A DNA stretch of 64,000 nt from Devosia sp. XK-2 (GCF_037113415.1 NZ_CP146608.1:3381001-3445000), one strand, 5' to 3'; positions 7,668 through 17,415 are shown, numbered from the stretch's first letter. Notes: a model not told the origin generated them from the sequence alone. Program-made: numbers and translations.

Positions 7668-9576
7668 GTCGCATGGAAACGACTCGGACCGACCGCTTCA
7701 AGACAGCCATCCTGCTCATAGCGGCGACCGGCCTGATCGGCGGCCTGGCGTTCTACCTGGCCGGCCAGGCCGATATTGGGAACCTGTTCTGGATCGTCGG
7801 CGTTGCTCCGGCGCTCGTCGCGCTCGCGCTCGAGATCTTTCGCAGCGCCCGGCGAGGTGAAGTCGGGCTGGACGTCGTGGCCGCTCTGTCCATGTCGGCG
7901 GCGCTCGTCTTCGGTGAGACCCTCGCAGCGGCGGTCGTTGCGGTAATGTATTCGGGCGGCACGTTCCTTGAAGCCTTCGCTGAGGGCCGAGCCCGACGCG
8001 AGATGCACGATTTACTCTCGCGCGTGCCCCGGACGGCGACGCGGCATCGCAACGGCAGGCTGGAGGACGTGCCCCTCGACGAGATCGTCCCCGGTGACCG
8101 TCTATTGATCCGCCAGGGCGACGTCGTTCCGGTGGACGGCGCCGTGGCGTCCCAAGCGGCTTTCCTGGACACCTCGGGCTTACGGGGGAGTCCTTGCCGA
8201 TCCGCCTGGCACGCGGCGACGACGCCATGAGCGGCTCGACTAATGCGGGCGAAGCCTTCGACCTGTCCGCCACGCGCGAGGCGAAGGACAGCACTTATGC
8301 CGGCATCGTCCGGCTGGTCGAGGAGGCGCAGGCATCCAAGGCGCCGATGTCGCGGCTGGCAGACCGCTGGTCCCTGGGTTTTCTCTTGCTCACCGTCAGC
8401 ATCGCCTCTGCGGCCTGGTGGTTGACGGGCGATCCGATACGGGCGGTCGCTGTCCTGGTGGTTGCCACGCCCTGTCCGCTGATCCTGGCGGTGCCGGTGG
8501 CGCTGGTCGCCGGCCTGTCACGTGCCGCGCATTTCGGTGTGCTCATCAAGGGTGCCGGGCCGCTCGAGACGATGGCCCGCACCCACACGCTGATCCTGGA
8601 CAAGACCGGCACCCTGACAGACGGACGGCCGCAGATCGTGTCGATCGCCAGCCATGACGGGCTGGCAGAGGACGACATCCTGCGCCTCGCCGCCGCGCTG
8701 GATCAGGCCTCCAAGCACCCCGTCGCGCAGGCCATCGTCGCCGCCGCAAAGGCGCGGGGCCTTTCCCTGCCCATCCCGTCGGAGGTGGCGGAGATCGCCG
8801 GCGAAGGCGTCGTGGGCCATGTCGAGGACCGCCAGGTCATTGTCGGTGGGGATGGCTTCGTCGCGTCCCGCATCGGGCGGAGACCGGGCGGTCACGCAGC
8901 AATCGCCGCCGGCTCCGTCATGGTCGCGGTCGCCGTGGACGGTCGCCTGGCGGGATATCTGGTGATGTCCGATCCGCTTCGCGAGGGCGTGGGCGCCATG
9001 CTTGGCGGACTGCGCCGCGAGGGGATCGCGCGCATCCTTCTTGCCACCGGCGACCGTGCCGACGTGGCCGAACGGGTGGCCGAAGGACTCGGTCTCGACG
9101 CGCTGCGCGCTGGGCTGACGCCCGACCAGAAGGTTCTGCTCGTTCTCACCGAGCGCAAGCGAGGGCCCGTCATGATGGTGGGCGACGGGGTGAACGATGC
9201 GCCCGCGCTCGCAGCCGCCGATGTCGGCGTCGCCATGGGTGCGCGGGGTGCGGCAGCCTCTGCCGAGGCGGCCGATGTCGTGCTTCTGGTGGACCGCGTC
9301 GACCGGCTGGGACCGGGGATCGAGATTGCGCGGGCTTCGCGTCGGATCGCCGTGGAAAGTGTTGTCGCCGGGATCGGCCTTTCGGTGCTCGGCATGATCG
9401 CAGCCGCCTTTGGCTATCTCACCCCGGTACAGGGCGCGGTCCTGCAGGAAGTCATCGACGTCGCCGTAATCCTCAATGCCCTGCGCGCGCTACGTATTGC
9501 GCCGCATGAGCCCGCCATGAAGCGAGAGGCCGTCCCCAACCGACAGGCCGAGATCGCACAAGGAGCCGCGCCATGA
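7664..9576 (+). pseudogene. Heavy-metal P1B-type ATPase, one-base frameshift
   Basis: Two adjacent frames together make one metal-transporting P-type ATPase of about 637 aa without an N-terminal metal-binding domain. The first frame (7664-8230) holds the first membrane helices and half of the actuator domain; the second resumes at ACG GGG GAG (TGES motif) from 8182 and holds the TPCPL membrane motif, DKTGTLTDG phosphorylation site, SKHPVAQA (HP motif) and MVGDGVNDAP. One base is missing after TCG at 8174-8176, where two bases stand in place of a codon; restoring it gives a normal TSGLTGES-type sequence. The TPC motif does not fix the metal. Either a recent mutation or a sequencing error. Confidence 0.85.
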
Positions 9577-10274
9577 GCCGTCTGTCCCATTCCGAAATCC
9601 ATATGGTGCATCGCATTGGCTGGTTGCGGGCGGCCGTTCTGGGCGCCAATGACGGCCTCGTTTCGACAGCCAGCCTGGTTGTGGGCGTGGCCGCCGCGGG
9701 ATCGGAGAAGCCGGAGGTCTTGATCGCCGGGCTGGCAGGCCTGGTGGCCGGGGCCATGTCCATGGCGGCAGGAGAATATGTCTCGGTCAGTTCGCAGACC
9801 GATGCCGAGCGTGCCGATCTCGCCCGCGAAACCCGCGAACTCGCCGAAACGCCAGACGCGGAACTCGAGGAACTGACCCAAATCTATGTCGACCGTGGGC
9901 TCGACCGGGACCTTGCCGAGCGGGTTGCTATTCAACTGACGGAACGAGACGCGCTCGGCTCGCATGCGCGAGACGAGCTCGGTATCTCCGAAACCGTGAC
10001 CGCACGCCCGATCCAGGCCGCGGTGGTTTCGGCGCTCACCTTCGCCGTCGGTGCGGTGGTTCCGCTGATCGTCACACTGCTCGTACCGGAACGTGCCGTT
10101 GCACTTCTTGTGGCGGCATCGACCATTTTGGGTCTCGCGACTCTGGGCGGGCTGGGCGCATCGGCCGGGGGCGCCGGCGTCGTTCGCGGCGCCGCCAGGG
10201 TCACCCTCTGGGGCGCCTTGGCAATGGTGGCGACGGCGGCCGTTGGAACAGTGTTCGGGGTCACAATAGGCTAA
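9573..10274 (+). CDS. VIT1/CCC1-family iron/manganese transporter
   Basis: 233 aa membrane protein. The N-terminal HRIGWLRAAVLGANDGLVST is the family signature, followed by GAMSMAAGEYVSVSSQTD and a long acidic cytoplasmic segment rich in Glu (about residues 75-135) that binds metal in this family. Two hydrophobic hairpins follow (about 148-190 and 200-230). Family members move Fe(II) or Mn(II) out of the cytosol. Its ATG overlaps the ATPase stop codon, making it the last gene of a tightly coupled series that starts at the reductase. Confidence 0.92.
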   Translation: MSRLSHSEIHMVHRIGWLRAAVLGANDGLVSTASLVVGVAAAGSEKPEVLIAGLAGLVAGAMSMAAGEYVSVSSQTDAERADLARETRELAETPDAELEELTQIYVDRGLDRDLAERVAIQLTERDALGSHARDELGISETVTARPIQAAVVSALTFAVGAVVPLIVTLLVPERAVALLVAASTILGLATLGGLGASAGGAGVVRGAARVTLWGALAMVATAAVGTVFGVTIG

Positions 10275-10301
10275 AGGCGCTCCCTTCCGCCATGGACTCT
10301 C

Positions 10302-10478
10302 CTATCCCCTGCGGCGCGCCCAAGACGCTTGGCAGACATAGGGTACATTGGCATAGACCGCCAGCTGCCCGAACAAGCTGAACAGACCGAAGTTCTGCGC
10401 CCTATCGCCAACGCACAGCGCTAGCGAAGTCGGATCTATCTCTTCCAGGGGCGTCAGGACCGCGTTGAACGAGCGCAT
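10302..10478 (-). CDS. Possible 58-aa protein of unknown function
   Basis: A 58-codon frame starting at ATG 10478, nine bases downstream of the ABC ATPase gene and on the same strand. The translation is protein-like (LCVGDRAQNFGLFSLFGQLA) but I recognise no family and see no good ribosome site. It could be a remnant at the end of the sugar operon. The rest of the gap to 10275 shows nothing. Confidence 0.25.
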   Translation of the reverse strand: MRSFNAVLTPLEEIDPTSLALCVGDRAQNFGLFSLFGQLAVYANVPYVCQASWARRRG

Positions 10479-10487
10479 TCCCGGCCA

Positions 10488-11486
10488 CTATCGTTCGACC
10501 CTTGTGCCATCCTTGAAACAGTGGAGATCAGCGGCGTCGTAACCGACATGGATTATCTCTCCCGCTGACCTGCCTGCGTCGCCTTCGGCCTTGATCGTAA
10601 GTGGACCAAGTGTTGCGGAGGTGACGTAGATCAGCGTCTCGCTACCGAGATGTTCGACATGGCGGACCGTGACCGGCCATTGAGCATCCGCGGTGATGCG
10701 CAGATGCTCGGGACGAATGCCGATCGTGTCGCCACCCAGTTTCCTGGCTTCCTCCCCGGTGATGAAGTTCATCTTCGGGGAGCCGATGAAACCGGCGACG
10801 AAGGGCGTGGCAGGCTTGCGGTACAGCTCCATGGGCGCGCCGGCCTGTTCGATATGCCCATCCTTGAGCACAACAATACGGTCCGCCATGGTCATGGCCT
10901 CGACCTGGTCATGGGTGACATAGACCATGGTGGCACCAATGCGGCTATGCAGTTCGGCCAGTTCCACACGCATCTGGGCGCGCAGGGCGGCATCGAGATT
11001 GGATAGCGGTTCATCGAAGAGGAAGACCTTGGGCTTGCGCACGATGGCACGGCCAATGGCAACGCGTTGGCGCTGACCGCCCGACAGCTGCTTGGGCTTG
11101 CGGTCGAGCAGATGGGTGAGTTGCAGCGTGTCGGCCGCTTCATTCACCCGCGCTTCGATTTCCGCCTTGGGCATGCCCGAGAGCTTGAGACCGAAGCCAA
11201 TATTGTCGGCAACGCTCATATGTGGATAGAGCGCGTAGGACTGGAACACCATGGCGATGCCGCGCTGCGACGGATCGCGCGTGGTCACGTCGTCCCCGCC
11301 AATGTGGATCGTGCCGCCCGAGACTTCCTCGAGGCCGGCGATCATGCGCAGCAAGGTGGACTTGCCGCAACCCGAAGGGCCGACCAGCACGGTGAAGGAT
11401 CCGTCGGGAATGGTGAGATCGAGGCCGGGAACGACTTCCACCACGCCATAGCGCTTCTGGACATTGCTGAAGGTGACGTCAGCCAT
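10488..11486 (-). CDS. Sugar ABC transporter ATP-binding protein (UgpC/MsmK type)
   Basis: 332 aa. Hydrolyses ATP for the carbohydrate importer encoded upstream. Walker [11 protein letters not shown]-loop [14 protein letters not shown], signature [15 protein letters not shown], Walker [13 protein letters not shown], then the H-loop VTHDQ. The C-terminal 100 residues form the TOBE/OB domain typical of MalK/UgpC proteins (IGIRPEHL). The start is MADVTFSNV at 11486; the longer frame would extend into the GH32 gene. The gene before it (secreted GH32) ends at 11479, an overlap of 8 bases. Last clear gene of the operon. Confidence 0.93.
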   Translation of the reverse strand: MADVTFSNVQKRYGVVEVVPGLDLTIPDGSFTVLVGPSGCGKSTLLRMIAGLEEVSGGTIHIGGDDVTTRDPSQRGIAMVFQSYALYPHMSVADNIGFGLKLSGMPKAEIEARVNEAADTLQLTHLLDRKPKQLSGGQRQRVAIGRAIVRKPKVFLFDEPLSNLDAALRAQMRVELAELHSRIGATMVYVTHDQVEAMTMADRIVVLKDGHIEQAGAPMELYRKPATPFVAGFIGSPKMNFITGEEARKLGGDTIGIRPEHLRITADAQWPVTVRHVEHLGSETLIYVTSATLGPLTIKAEGDAGRSAGEIIHVGYDAADLHCFKDGTRVER

Positions 11487-12864
11487 TGGGCTTCTCCCCG
11501 GTTTGGTCGGTGCTGCGGACGGATACGGTGCCGTCGAGGGCGACGAAGCCGTCAACGGCGAACAGGGAAATCGTGGTGGCGCCCACCCGGTAGTAGCGAA
11601 AACTCAGGGCGCGGAAATCATCGATGTAGAGAACGCCCAGGCCCAGCTCCGGATCGACCACGAGATCGAGCGCATAAGCCCCGTCGGGACTGGGCGGAAA
11701 GGCCACGCGGGGCGCGCCATTAGGGTCGCCATTGTAGAAAAAGACGGCGTCGCCACGTTCGGTGTCGAGCTCAAGCGTGCTGACCCGGCCCGAATTGGTG
11801 GCCGTGAAGGCGATGCCGAAACGGGTGCCGGGTGTCACGTTTACCGTGGCGCGAATCCGCATGGCGGTGTCAGGCGTGCCCGCCTGCAATTCGCCCATCG
11901 AAAGCGCTGAGCGTTCGGTATCGAACTGCGCGCCCAGCTGTGCGGGCAGGCTAACGGCCAGCGCGCCATCCGCCATGCGGTGCAGCGCATGCATGATGAG
12001 ATCGCCGCCCCAGACGAAATTCATTGCGTCCTTGCGCAGGCTCTTGTGCGCCACCCAGCCGAACAGCAGCCGATCATCCCCGGTCCCGGCCGACTTGCCT
12101 GCATAAAAACCGCGGCCGTCGAGGGCGTCATAGGGTCCGTATGCGTAGGGGCCGGTGCTGTCGACGGCGTTGAGGTAGCGCACCTGCCGCGAGGCCTCGC
12201 GCTGGTCCGAATAGATCAAGAACCAGTCGCCGCCTTCGGTAAAGAGGTCCGGCACTTCGAGGTTGAGCGGCGATTCCTCGGCATAGAGGGGAGCGGCGGC
12301 GGTCCAGGCACCGAGGTCGGGCGACGTATAGAGCCCGATAGCCGCACTACCGTCGTGCCGCGTAGTCATCAGCATCCACCAGGCTTCGACCTCAGCATTC
12401 CAGAACACGAACGGGTCACGGAAGTCCCACTCGTCATAGGAGGGCAGGCCGGCAAAGGTTGCCTGGGGGACCTTTGTCCATGGGCCCACCAGGGTCTCCG
12501 CGCGAGCCTCCATGGTGACTTCCTTGGGCCGGGCCTCCGGATTGTGGCCGGTATAATAGAGGCGATAGCCGCCATCGGGGTCGGCGACGACGCTGCCGCT
12601 GCCCGTCCAGTAGTCCGATGTCCCGGCCTCGCCCACCGGCACGACCTCGACCGGGGTCGACCAGGATCGCAGGTCCGAGGTCTGGGCCATCCACCAGGGA
12701 TGCCGCCCCTGGTTTTGCAGGTAGAAGACCGAATAGGTGCCGTCCTCGAAAAACGGATTGGGGTCGCCAACCCCGGCCACTTCGCCAGCGAAATAGAGCG
12801 GTGCCGCCTCGGCCGCGGCAGCAAAGCTGGTGGCGGCCAGCAGGATGACCACGAGCCTACGCAT
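11479..12864 (-). CDS. Secreted GH32-family glycosidase
   Basis: 461 aa with a signal peptide ([19 protein letters not shown]), so exported. Five-bladed GH32 fold motifs are present but diverged: [16 protein letters not shown] replaces the usual WMNDPNG block, DFRDPFVFW keeps the RDP motif, and LEVPDLF stands where EC(P) usually provides the acid/base Glu. The C-terminal 150 residues are the beta-sandwich module. Substrates are probably beta-fructans or fructosyl oligosaccharides. Start is ATG 12864, overlapping the end of the upstream GH32 by 8 bases; seven further in-frame codons upstream include no better start. Confidence 0.85.
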   Translation of the reverse strand: MRRLVVILLAATSFAAAAEAAPLYFAGEVAGVGDPNPFFEDGTYSVFYLQNQGRHPWWMAQTSDLRSWSTPVEVVPVGEAGTSDYWTGSGSVVADPDGGYRLYYTGHNPEARPKEVTMEARAETLVGPWTKVPQATFAGLPSYDEWDFRDPFVFWNAEVEAWWMLMTTRHDGSAAIGLYTSPDLGAWTAAAPLYAEESPLNLEVPDLFTEGGDWFLIYSDQREASRQVRYLNAVDSTGPYAYGPYDALDGRGFYAGKSAGTGDDRLLFGWVAHKSLRKDAMNFVWGGDLIMHALHRMADGALAVSLPAQLGAQFDTERSALSMGELQAGTPDTAMRIRATVNVTPGTRFGIAFTATNSGRVSTLELDTERGDAVFFYNGDPNGAPRVAFPPSPDGAYALDLVVDPELGLGVLYIDDFRALSFRYYRVGATTISLFAVDGFVALDGTVSVRSTDQTGEKPNG

Positions 12865-14182
12865 CGATCGCCTCCAGGCTGCGCATGACAACAGCAGCTT
12901 CCGGATGGGCGGGAAAGAACAGGTTGGTGATCCAGATCAGGCCGTCGGCGGCGCTGAGCTCAACGAGGCCGCGGTCGATGAAGAGGGTCAGGTCCAGCGC
13001 GCCGGTGCCAGGCCAGGGCAGGTCCACGGCATAGTCGTGCCCGAACCCGTCCATGCCATCGACGGGCTGACGCATCGTCCGGATCGAACCCCGGTTACCG
13101 CTGGTGCGAGAAACGATGAAGTGCGGCTGATCTTCCCCGAAAAGGTGGATCGCCAACTGTTCGCCCGGCGCAAGCGTGATCCTGCGGTCCAGCCGGTAAG
13201 TGCCGGGTGCGCCCTGCCCCTCAAAGCCCGCCTCAACGGAAGCGGGCGCGCTGGCAGCGACGCGCAGGCCATCGGGCGTACCGACCAGCCGCAGTTCGCG
13301 CGGCAGGGACATGACGCCGCGAAAGGCCCCGGTCTTTGTCTGCCGGGCATAAAGCCAGTTGCTGGCCCAGGCGATGGCCGTGGGTGTCTTCGTCCCACCC
13401 CGTTCGAAGAAGGTCTGGGCGGCATAGTAGTCGCGGCCATAGTCGAGCCAGAGTTCGGTTTGCGGCGGGTTGGCATTGGTAAAGTGCGTGCCGTCGAAGC
13501 TGCCCAGGAAATACTGCGTGCCCGACCCCTGCGCATATCCCCCGGGATTAAGCCCGATGATCAGCACCCAGACCGTTTCGCCATTGGGCGCGGCAAGAGG
13601 CACCATATCGGGACACTCCCAAGGGCCTCCACTATGCCGGCCATGGGCTTCTCCGAAGCTCGAGAGATAAGTCCAGTCGCGCAGGTTGCTCGAACCATAG
13701 AAGCCGACGCACTGTCCCTCGGTCACCAGCATGACCCATTTGCCACTGGCCTGATGCCAGATGACCTTGGGATCGCGGAAGGCAGCAAGGCCGGGATTGG
13801 GCAGGACGGGATTCGAAGCATCGCTCTCGAAGTTTGAGAGATCGTCATTGGCATGGACGAGGCACTGCACCTGATAGTCCTCGCCATCGGCTGTGCGGCT
13901 ATGGGCCGTGTAGAAGAGTTTTACACCCACGTCGGTTTCGACGGCGCTACCGGAAAAGCAGGTGCCCAGGGCATTGGGATAAAGGGCCACAGGTTGCTCG
14001 GTCCAGTTTACGAGATCGCTGCTGGTGCCGTGTCCCCAATGCATTGGCCCATGCACCGTGCTGTCCGGATCGTGCTGGTAGAACAGATGCCAGATGCCAT
14101 CGACGCGGATCATGCCATTGGGATCGTTCATCCAGCCGCGGCGTGGCGAAAAGTGCAGATGGGGACGATAGGTTTCGGTCAT
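12857..14182 (-). CDS. Cytosolic GH32 beta-fructosidase (invertase/levanase type)
   Basis: 441 aa without a signal peptide. Canonical GH32 motifs: RGWMNDPNG with the nucleophile Asp near the N-terminus, FSGSAV, FRDPKV and WECPDM with the acid/base Glu. A C-terminal beta-sandwich follows from about residue 310. Should hydrolyse sucrose or imported fructo-oligosaccharides to release fructose. Lies between the permease gene (3-base gap) and the secreted GH32. Retention of every catalytic motif makes this the main intracellular enzyme of the pathway. Confidence 0.94.
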   Translation of the reverse strand: MTETYRPHLHFSPRRGWMNDPNGMIRVDGIWHLFYQHDPDSTVHGPMHWGHGTSSDLVNWTEQPVALYPNALGTCFSGSAVETDVGVKLFYTAHSRTADGEDYQVQCLVHANDDLSNFESDASNPVLPNPGLAAFRDPKVIWHQASGKWVMLVTEGQCVGFYGSSNLRDWTYLSSFGEAHGRHSGGPWECPDMVPLAAPNGETVWVLIIGLNPGGYAQGSGTQYFLGSFDGTHFTNANPPQTELWLDYGRDYYAAQTFFERGGTKTPTAIAWASNWLYARQTKTGAFRGVMSLPRELRLVGTPDGLRVAASAPASVEAGFEGQGAPGTYRLDRRITLAPGEQLAIHLFGEDQPHFIVSRTSGNRGSIRTMRQPVDGMDGFGHDYAVDLPWPGTGALDLTLFIDRGLVELSAADGLIWITNLFFPAHPEAAVVMRSLEAIDA

Positions 14183-14185
14183 GAA

Positions 14186-15025
14186 CTAGCCCTTGACGCC
14201 CGAGGACATCACCGAGGCGATGAACTGGCGCTGGAGAATGAGGAAGAAAAGGATAACGGGCACGGCCATGGAGACGGCAAAGGCCATGATATTGCCCCAT
14301 GCCGCCTGATTGGTGCCGAAATAGGCTGACATGGCCACCGACAGCGGGCGGTATTCTGGGCCGCGCGTGACCATGACCGGCCAGAGATAGGCGTTCCAGA
14401 TTTCGAGGAACTGCAGCACGGCAATTGCGGAAATTACCGGCTTGGAGAGCGGCATGGCGACATGGCGGTAGATCTGGAAGAAGCTGAACCCGTCGATCCG
14501 TGCCGCCTCGATCAGCTCCTTGGGCAGGCGCGAAAAGAACTGGTAGAAGAGGAAGATGGCCATGGCATTGGCCACACCGGGCACGATCTGCACCTGGTAG
14601 CTGTCGATCTGCCCGGCCCAGCCAGCCATCATCAATTGCGGCAGCACGAGACTTTCGCCGGGGACCGCGAGGGTCGCCAGGATCAGGATCATCACCGGTT
14701 TGCGGACGGGCAACGTGCCCTGTGCCAGGACAAAGGCGGCCATTGAGTTGAAGAGGATCGAGAACACCAGAGTCGAAAAGGTGATGAGCGCCGTATTGCC
14801 CAGGTAGCGTACAAACGGATGAACCGGATCGGTCCACACATCGATATAGTTCTGCAGGCTGAAGACCTGCGGAATGAACGAGCGGATCGAGCCCATGGAC
14901 ACCATGATGTCCTGCTCATTGGGATTGAGACTGATGGTGACCATCATCAGGAGCGGCAACAGCACGCCCAGTGCGAGGAGCAGCGCGAACAACGATGGCA
15001 GGATGGCGTCGCGGGGCATGCGCAT
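14186..15025 (-). CDS. Sugar ABC transporter permease, MalG type
   Basis: 279 aa inner-membrane protein with six predicted helices and the EAA loop (KELIEAARIDGFSFFQIYRHVAMPL within about residues 185-210) that contacts the ATPase. N-terminal MRMPRDAILPSL and the C-terminal SSGVKG are typical. The start ATG at 15025 overlaps the stop of the partner permease (ATGA), so the two are made together. A much longer open frame continues upstream, but that extension reads through the partner gene in the wrong frame. Confidence 0.93.
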   Translation of the reverse strand: MRMPRDAILPSLFALLLALGVLLPLLMMVTISLNPNEQDIMVSMGSIRSFIPQVFSLQNYIDVWTDPVHPFVRYLGNTALITFSTLVFSILFNSMAAFVLAQGTLPVRKPVMILILATLAVPGESLVLPQLMMAGWAGQIDSYQVQIVPGVANAMAIFLFYQFFSRLPKELIEAARIDGFSFFQIYRHVAMPLSKPVISAIAVLQFLEIWNAYLWPVMVTRGPEYRPLSVAMSAYFGTNQAAWGNIMAFAVSMAVPVILFFLILQRQFIASVMSSGVKG

Positions 15026-15912
15026 CAGGCTTCTCCCTCGTTCTTGAGGAAGCGGCGCTGCAGTAGCGCGATGGCTGTAACGGCAAGGAAGAAGAAAACG
15101 GCAACGGCCGAGGCATAGCCGACCTTCTGGGTCGAATAGCCCTGCTTGAACAGGTAGTGGATGATGGTCGTGGTGGCCCCATTCGGGCCGCCTTTGGTGA
15201 GGATGTCGACCTGGGTGAAGAGCTTGAGAGCGCCCACCGTGGTGATGATCAAAAGGAAGATGTTGACGTTGCGCAGGCCCGGCCAGGTGACATAGCGGAA
15301 GCGCTGCCAGGCCTTGGCGCCATCGAGCTTGGCCGCCTCGTAGAGATCCTGCGGAATATCCTGCAAGCCGGCAAGGTAGATCAGCATCTGGTAGGGAAAG
15401 GTTGCCCAGGCCGACAGTGCCACGATGGCGAGCAGTGCTGTCGACGAATTGCCCAGGAAGTCGACATAAGCGCCCTGGCCGGCAAACCACTGATAGACGG
15501 CGTTGAACGGCCCCGACGGGATGCGGAACAGCACGGCCCAGATCGAGACGATCACCGTCATCGGCAGCAACAGCGGCAGGATGGCGATGGCGCGAAAGAA
15601 GCTCCGGAATGGGATGGCCGAATTGAGGACCAGGGCGGCGCCTAGCGACATGCCGAGCTGCACCGGCGTCACGATCAGCGCGAACAGCACCGTGTTCCAG
15701 ATCGCCTGCCAGAACAGCGGATCGACAAACATGCGCTCGTAATTGGTCGTGCCGATGATCTTGGTGGGGATCGGCCGCGGCACGAGTCGCTGGTCGGTGA
15801 AGGAGAACCACACCGAAAGCAGGAAGGGCACTACGATAAGAGCGGTGATGAAGATCAGCGCCGGCAGCAGCATTGCCCATTCCTGGGCCTGCCCCTTGGT
15901 CCTGATACGCAT
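15025..15912 (-). CDS. Sugar ABC transporter permease, MalF type
   Basis: 295 aa, six helices, EAA loop at DLYEAAKLDGAKAWQRF. Forms the membrane channel with the following MalG-type permease. The start is ATG 15912 (MRIRTKGQAQEW), which has an excellent GGAGGATAT ribosome site; a start 9 codons upstream lacks one. Substrate inferred from the two GH32 enzymes downstream: sucrose, inulin- or levan-type oligosaccharides. Confidence 0.93.
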   Translation of the reverse strand: MRIRTKGQAQEWAMLLPALIFITALIVVPFLLSVWFSFTDQRLVPRPIPTKIIGTTNYERMFVDPLFWQAIWNTVLFALIVTPVQLGMSLGAALVLNSAIPFRSFFRAIAILPLLLPMTVIVSIWAVLFRIPSGPFNAVYQWFAGQGAYVDFLGNSSTALLAIVALSAWATFPYQMLIYLAGLQDIPQDLYEAAKLDGAKAWQRFRYVTWPGLRNVNIFLLIITTVGALKLFTQVDILTKGGPNGATTTIIHYLFKQGYSTQKVGYASAVAVFFFLAVTAIALLQRRFLKNEGEA

Positions 15913-15981
15913 GAGATATCCTCCGGCCGGATCGGCCAAAATTGGCGGGCGCGCCGGGAGGTGGCGCGCCCGTGTTGCGGC

Positions 15982-17259
15982 TTACTGCCCGAAGGGCGGG
16001 TAGCCGTCATTGTCGGCAATGTCCTGGTCGATGGTCTGTGCCGCGCGATCAAGCTCGGCCTTCACGTCGACATCGCCCGACAGCACGTTGACCACCGCGG
16101 TGGCCCAGGCATTGGTGATCACCGGATAGGCAGGGTGGACGGGGCGGACAATGGCGCAGCATTCGGCCAGCTTGGCGAAGATTTCGCCGGCCCCACCGGC
16201 ACCATAGGTTTCCGACAGCGGAATGGCTGAGGCGCGCGAAGGCACATAGCCGGTCGTATCGGCATAGGCAGCAACCTGTTCGCTGGACATGGCATAGTTC
16301 AAGAAGACCTTGATGTCCTCGAGATTGGTCGAGGAGGACGGTACCGCCCAGCCCCAGCCACCATTGGCGGATACCGGTCCGGCATCGCCAAAGGCCGGGG
16401 GCGGGATCAGGACAAGGTCATCGCCCAGGCCTTCGCGATGCGCCGGCCACATCCAGTTTCCGACCCAGGAGAGAGCCGCGGTCTTCTCGCCGTAAAACTT
16501 GTTGTCACCGGCGCTGGCCGGAACGATATAGCCGGCCTTGTTCCAGTCCTGCAGGGTCGTCAGGGTAGCGACGTTGGCCCCGGAATTGATCGTGCCCTCG
16601 GCAATCCAGGTCTCGCGGTCGATGATGTCGCCGCCATTGGACTGGGCGAAGGGCGCGAAGCCGTAGGTCATCCATTCGCCGGCGCCATAGTTCATCTTGA
16701 CGTCGAGCGGCCATTCGACTTCCGGAAGAGCGGCAAGCTTTTCCAGCGCCTCGGCCATTTCCTCTTGCGTCCAGGCGTCCTCGACGCCGGTGGGGATACG
16801 GACGCCGGCCTTTTCCAGCAGCGCCTTGTTCCCCCACAGGATGGTTCCGGAATCGTAGGGGCTGACGAAGTAGAACTCTTCCTCGGGTCCATAGGTGCCC
16901 TGCGCCTTGATGGCGGGCAGCAGGTCGTCGATGATGGCTGGGTCGAGCAGGTCACCGATCGGCCGGATAGTGCCTGCCCAGGCCACGGAGGCCATGTTGG
17001 GGCCATCGAGCATGATCACATCCGGCAGGCCGCCCGAGAGCGTCGCAGCCTGGATGGCGTCGTTGTAGCTCGGGATCGGGACGACATCGACGCTAATGCC
17101 CTCGGCGCCATACTTGGCGTTGAAGGTCTCTTCGAGCTGGGTGAAATAGGGCTTCTCGCTATCGCCGTCGATCACCCAGGCGGTGAGCTGGCCGGCAAGG
17201 GCGTTTGAGGACATGGCGCAGGCGGCCAGGGCCACCCCCGCATAAAGGGCATGCTTCAT
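15982..17259 (-). CDS. Sugar ABC transporter substrate-binding protein
   Basis: 425 aa periplasmic binding protein of the family 1 extracellular solute-binding type. Signal peptide 1-22 (ALYAGVALAACAMSSNALA). Typical features are ITVDVVPIPSYNDAI-like N-terminal lobe sequence, GLPDVIMLDGPNMASVAWAG and the Trp-rich SWVGNWMWPAH stretch that often stacks on sugar rings. Ribosome site GGAGGAG upstream. First gene of the transport operon; the inverted repeat at 17295-17339 lies 36 bases before its start. Confidence 0.93.
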   Translation of the reverse strand: MKHALYAGVALAACAMSSNALAGQLTAWVIDGDSEKPYFTQLEETFNAKYGAEGISVDVVPIPSYNDAIQAATLSGGLPDVIMLDGPNMASVAWAGTIRPIGDLLDPAIIDDLLPAIKAQGTYGPEEEFYFVSPYDSGTILWGNKALLEKAGVRIPTGVEDAWTQEEMAEALEKLAALPEVEWPLDVKMNYGAGEWMTYGFAPFAQSNGGDIIDRETWIAEGTINSGANVATLTTLQDWNKAGYIVPASAGDNKFYGEKTAALSWVGNWMWPAHREGLGDDLVLIPPPAFGDAGPVSANGGWGWAVPSSSTNLEDIKVFLNYAMSSEQVAAYADTTGYVPSRASAIPLSETYGAGGAGEIFAKLAECCAIVRPVHPAYPVITNAWATAVVNVLSGDVDVKAELDRAAQTIDQDIADNDGYPPFGQ

Positions 17260-17294
17260 CGTTTATCTCCTCCGAGAGCGGCGTCATCGCTTTA

Positions 17295-17339
17295 TGACAA
17301 CGTGAGACAATTGTTAATGTCGATTGTCTCACGTTGTCA
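17295..17339. promoter_or_regulatory. Perfect 17-bp inverted repeat, likely LacI-type operator
   Basis: The arms 17295-17311 (TGACAACGTGAGACAAT) and 17323-17339 are exact reverse complements separated by 11 bases. They lie between the LacI regulator and the binding-protein gene, ending or beginning within 80 bases of both. The arms begin and end with TGACAACG/CGTTGTCA half-sites, which resemble LacI/GalR operator halves. No T-run follows on either strand, so a terminator is unlikely. Expected to be the site through which the local LacI protein represses the sugar operon. Confidence 0.72.
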
Positions 17340-17415
17340 ATAGCGCATGGCAGCTGTGCAAAATTGGAGCTTTGCAGTGCCTGATGCGGCACTAAAATCG
17401 CCTGAGGCGAGCGCG

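Noticed and set aside
7664..9576. Two separate ATPase genes
   Set aside because: The two frames are complementary halves of one P-type ATPase split exactly by one missing base; the second starts only at TTG inside the actuator domain.
14186..15880. A single 564-residue permease
   Set aside because: Only the C-terminal 279 residues are a permease; the upstream part is the partner permease read out of frame.
17295..17339. Terminator of lacI
   Set aside because: The hairpin has no T-run on the minus strand and lies directly in front of the next gene's start, so an operator is the better reading.
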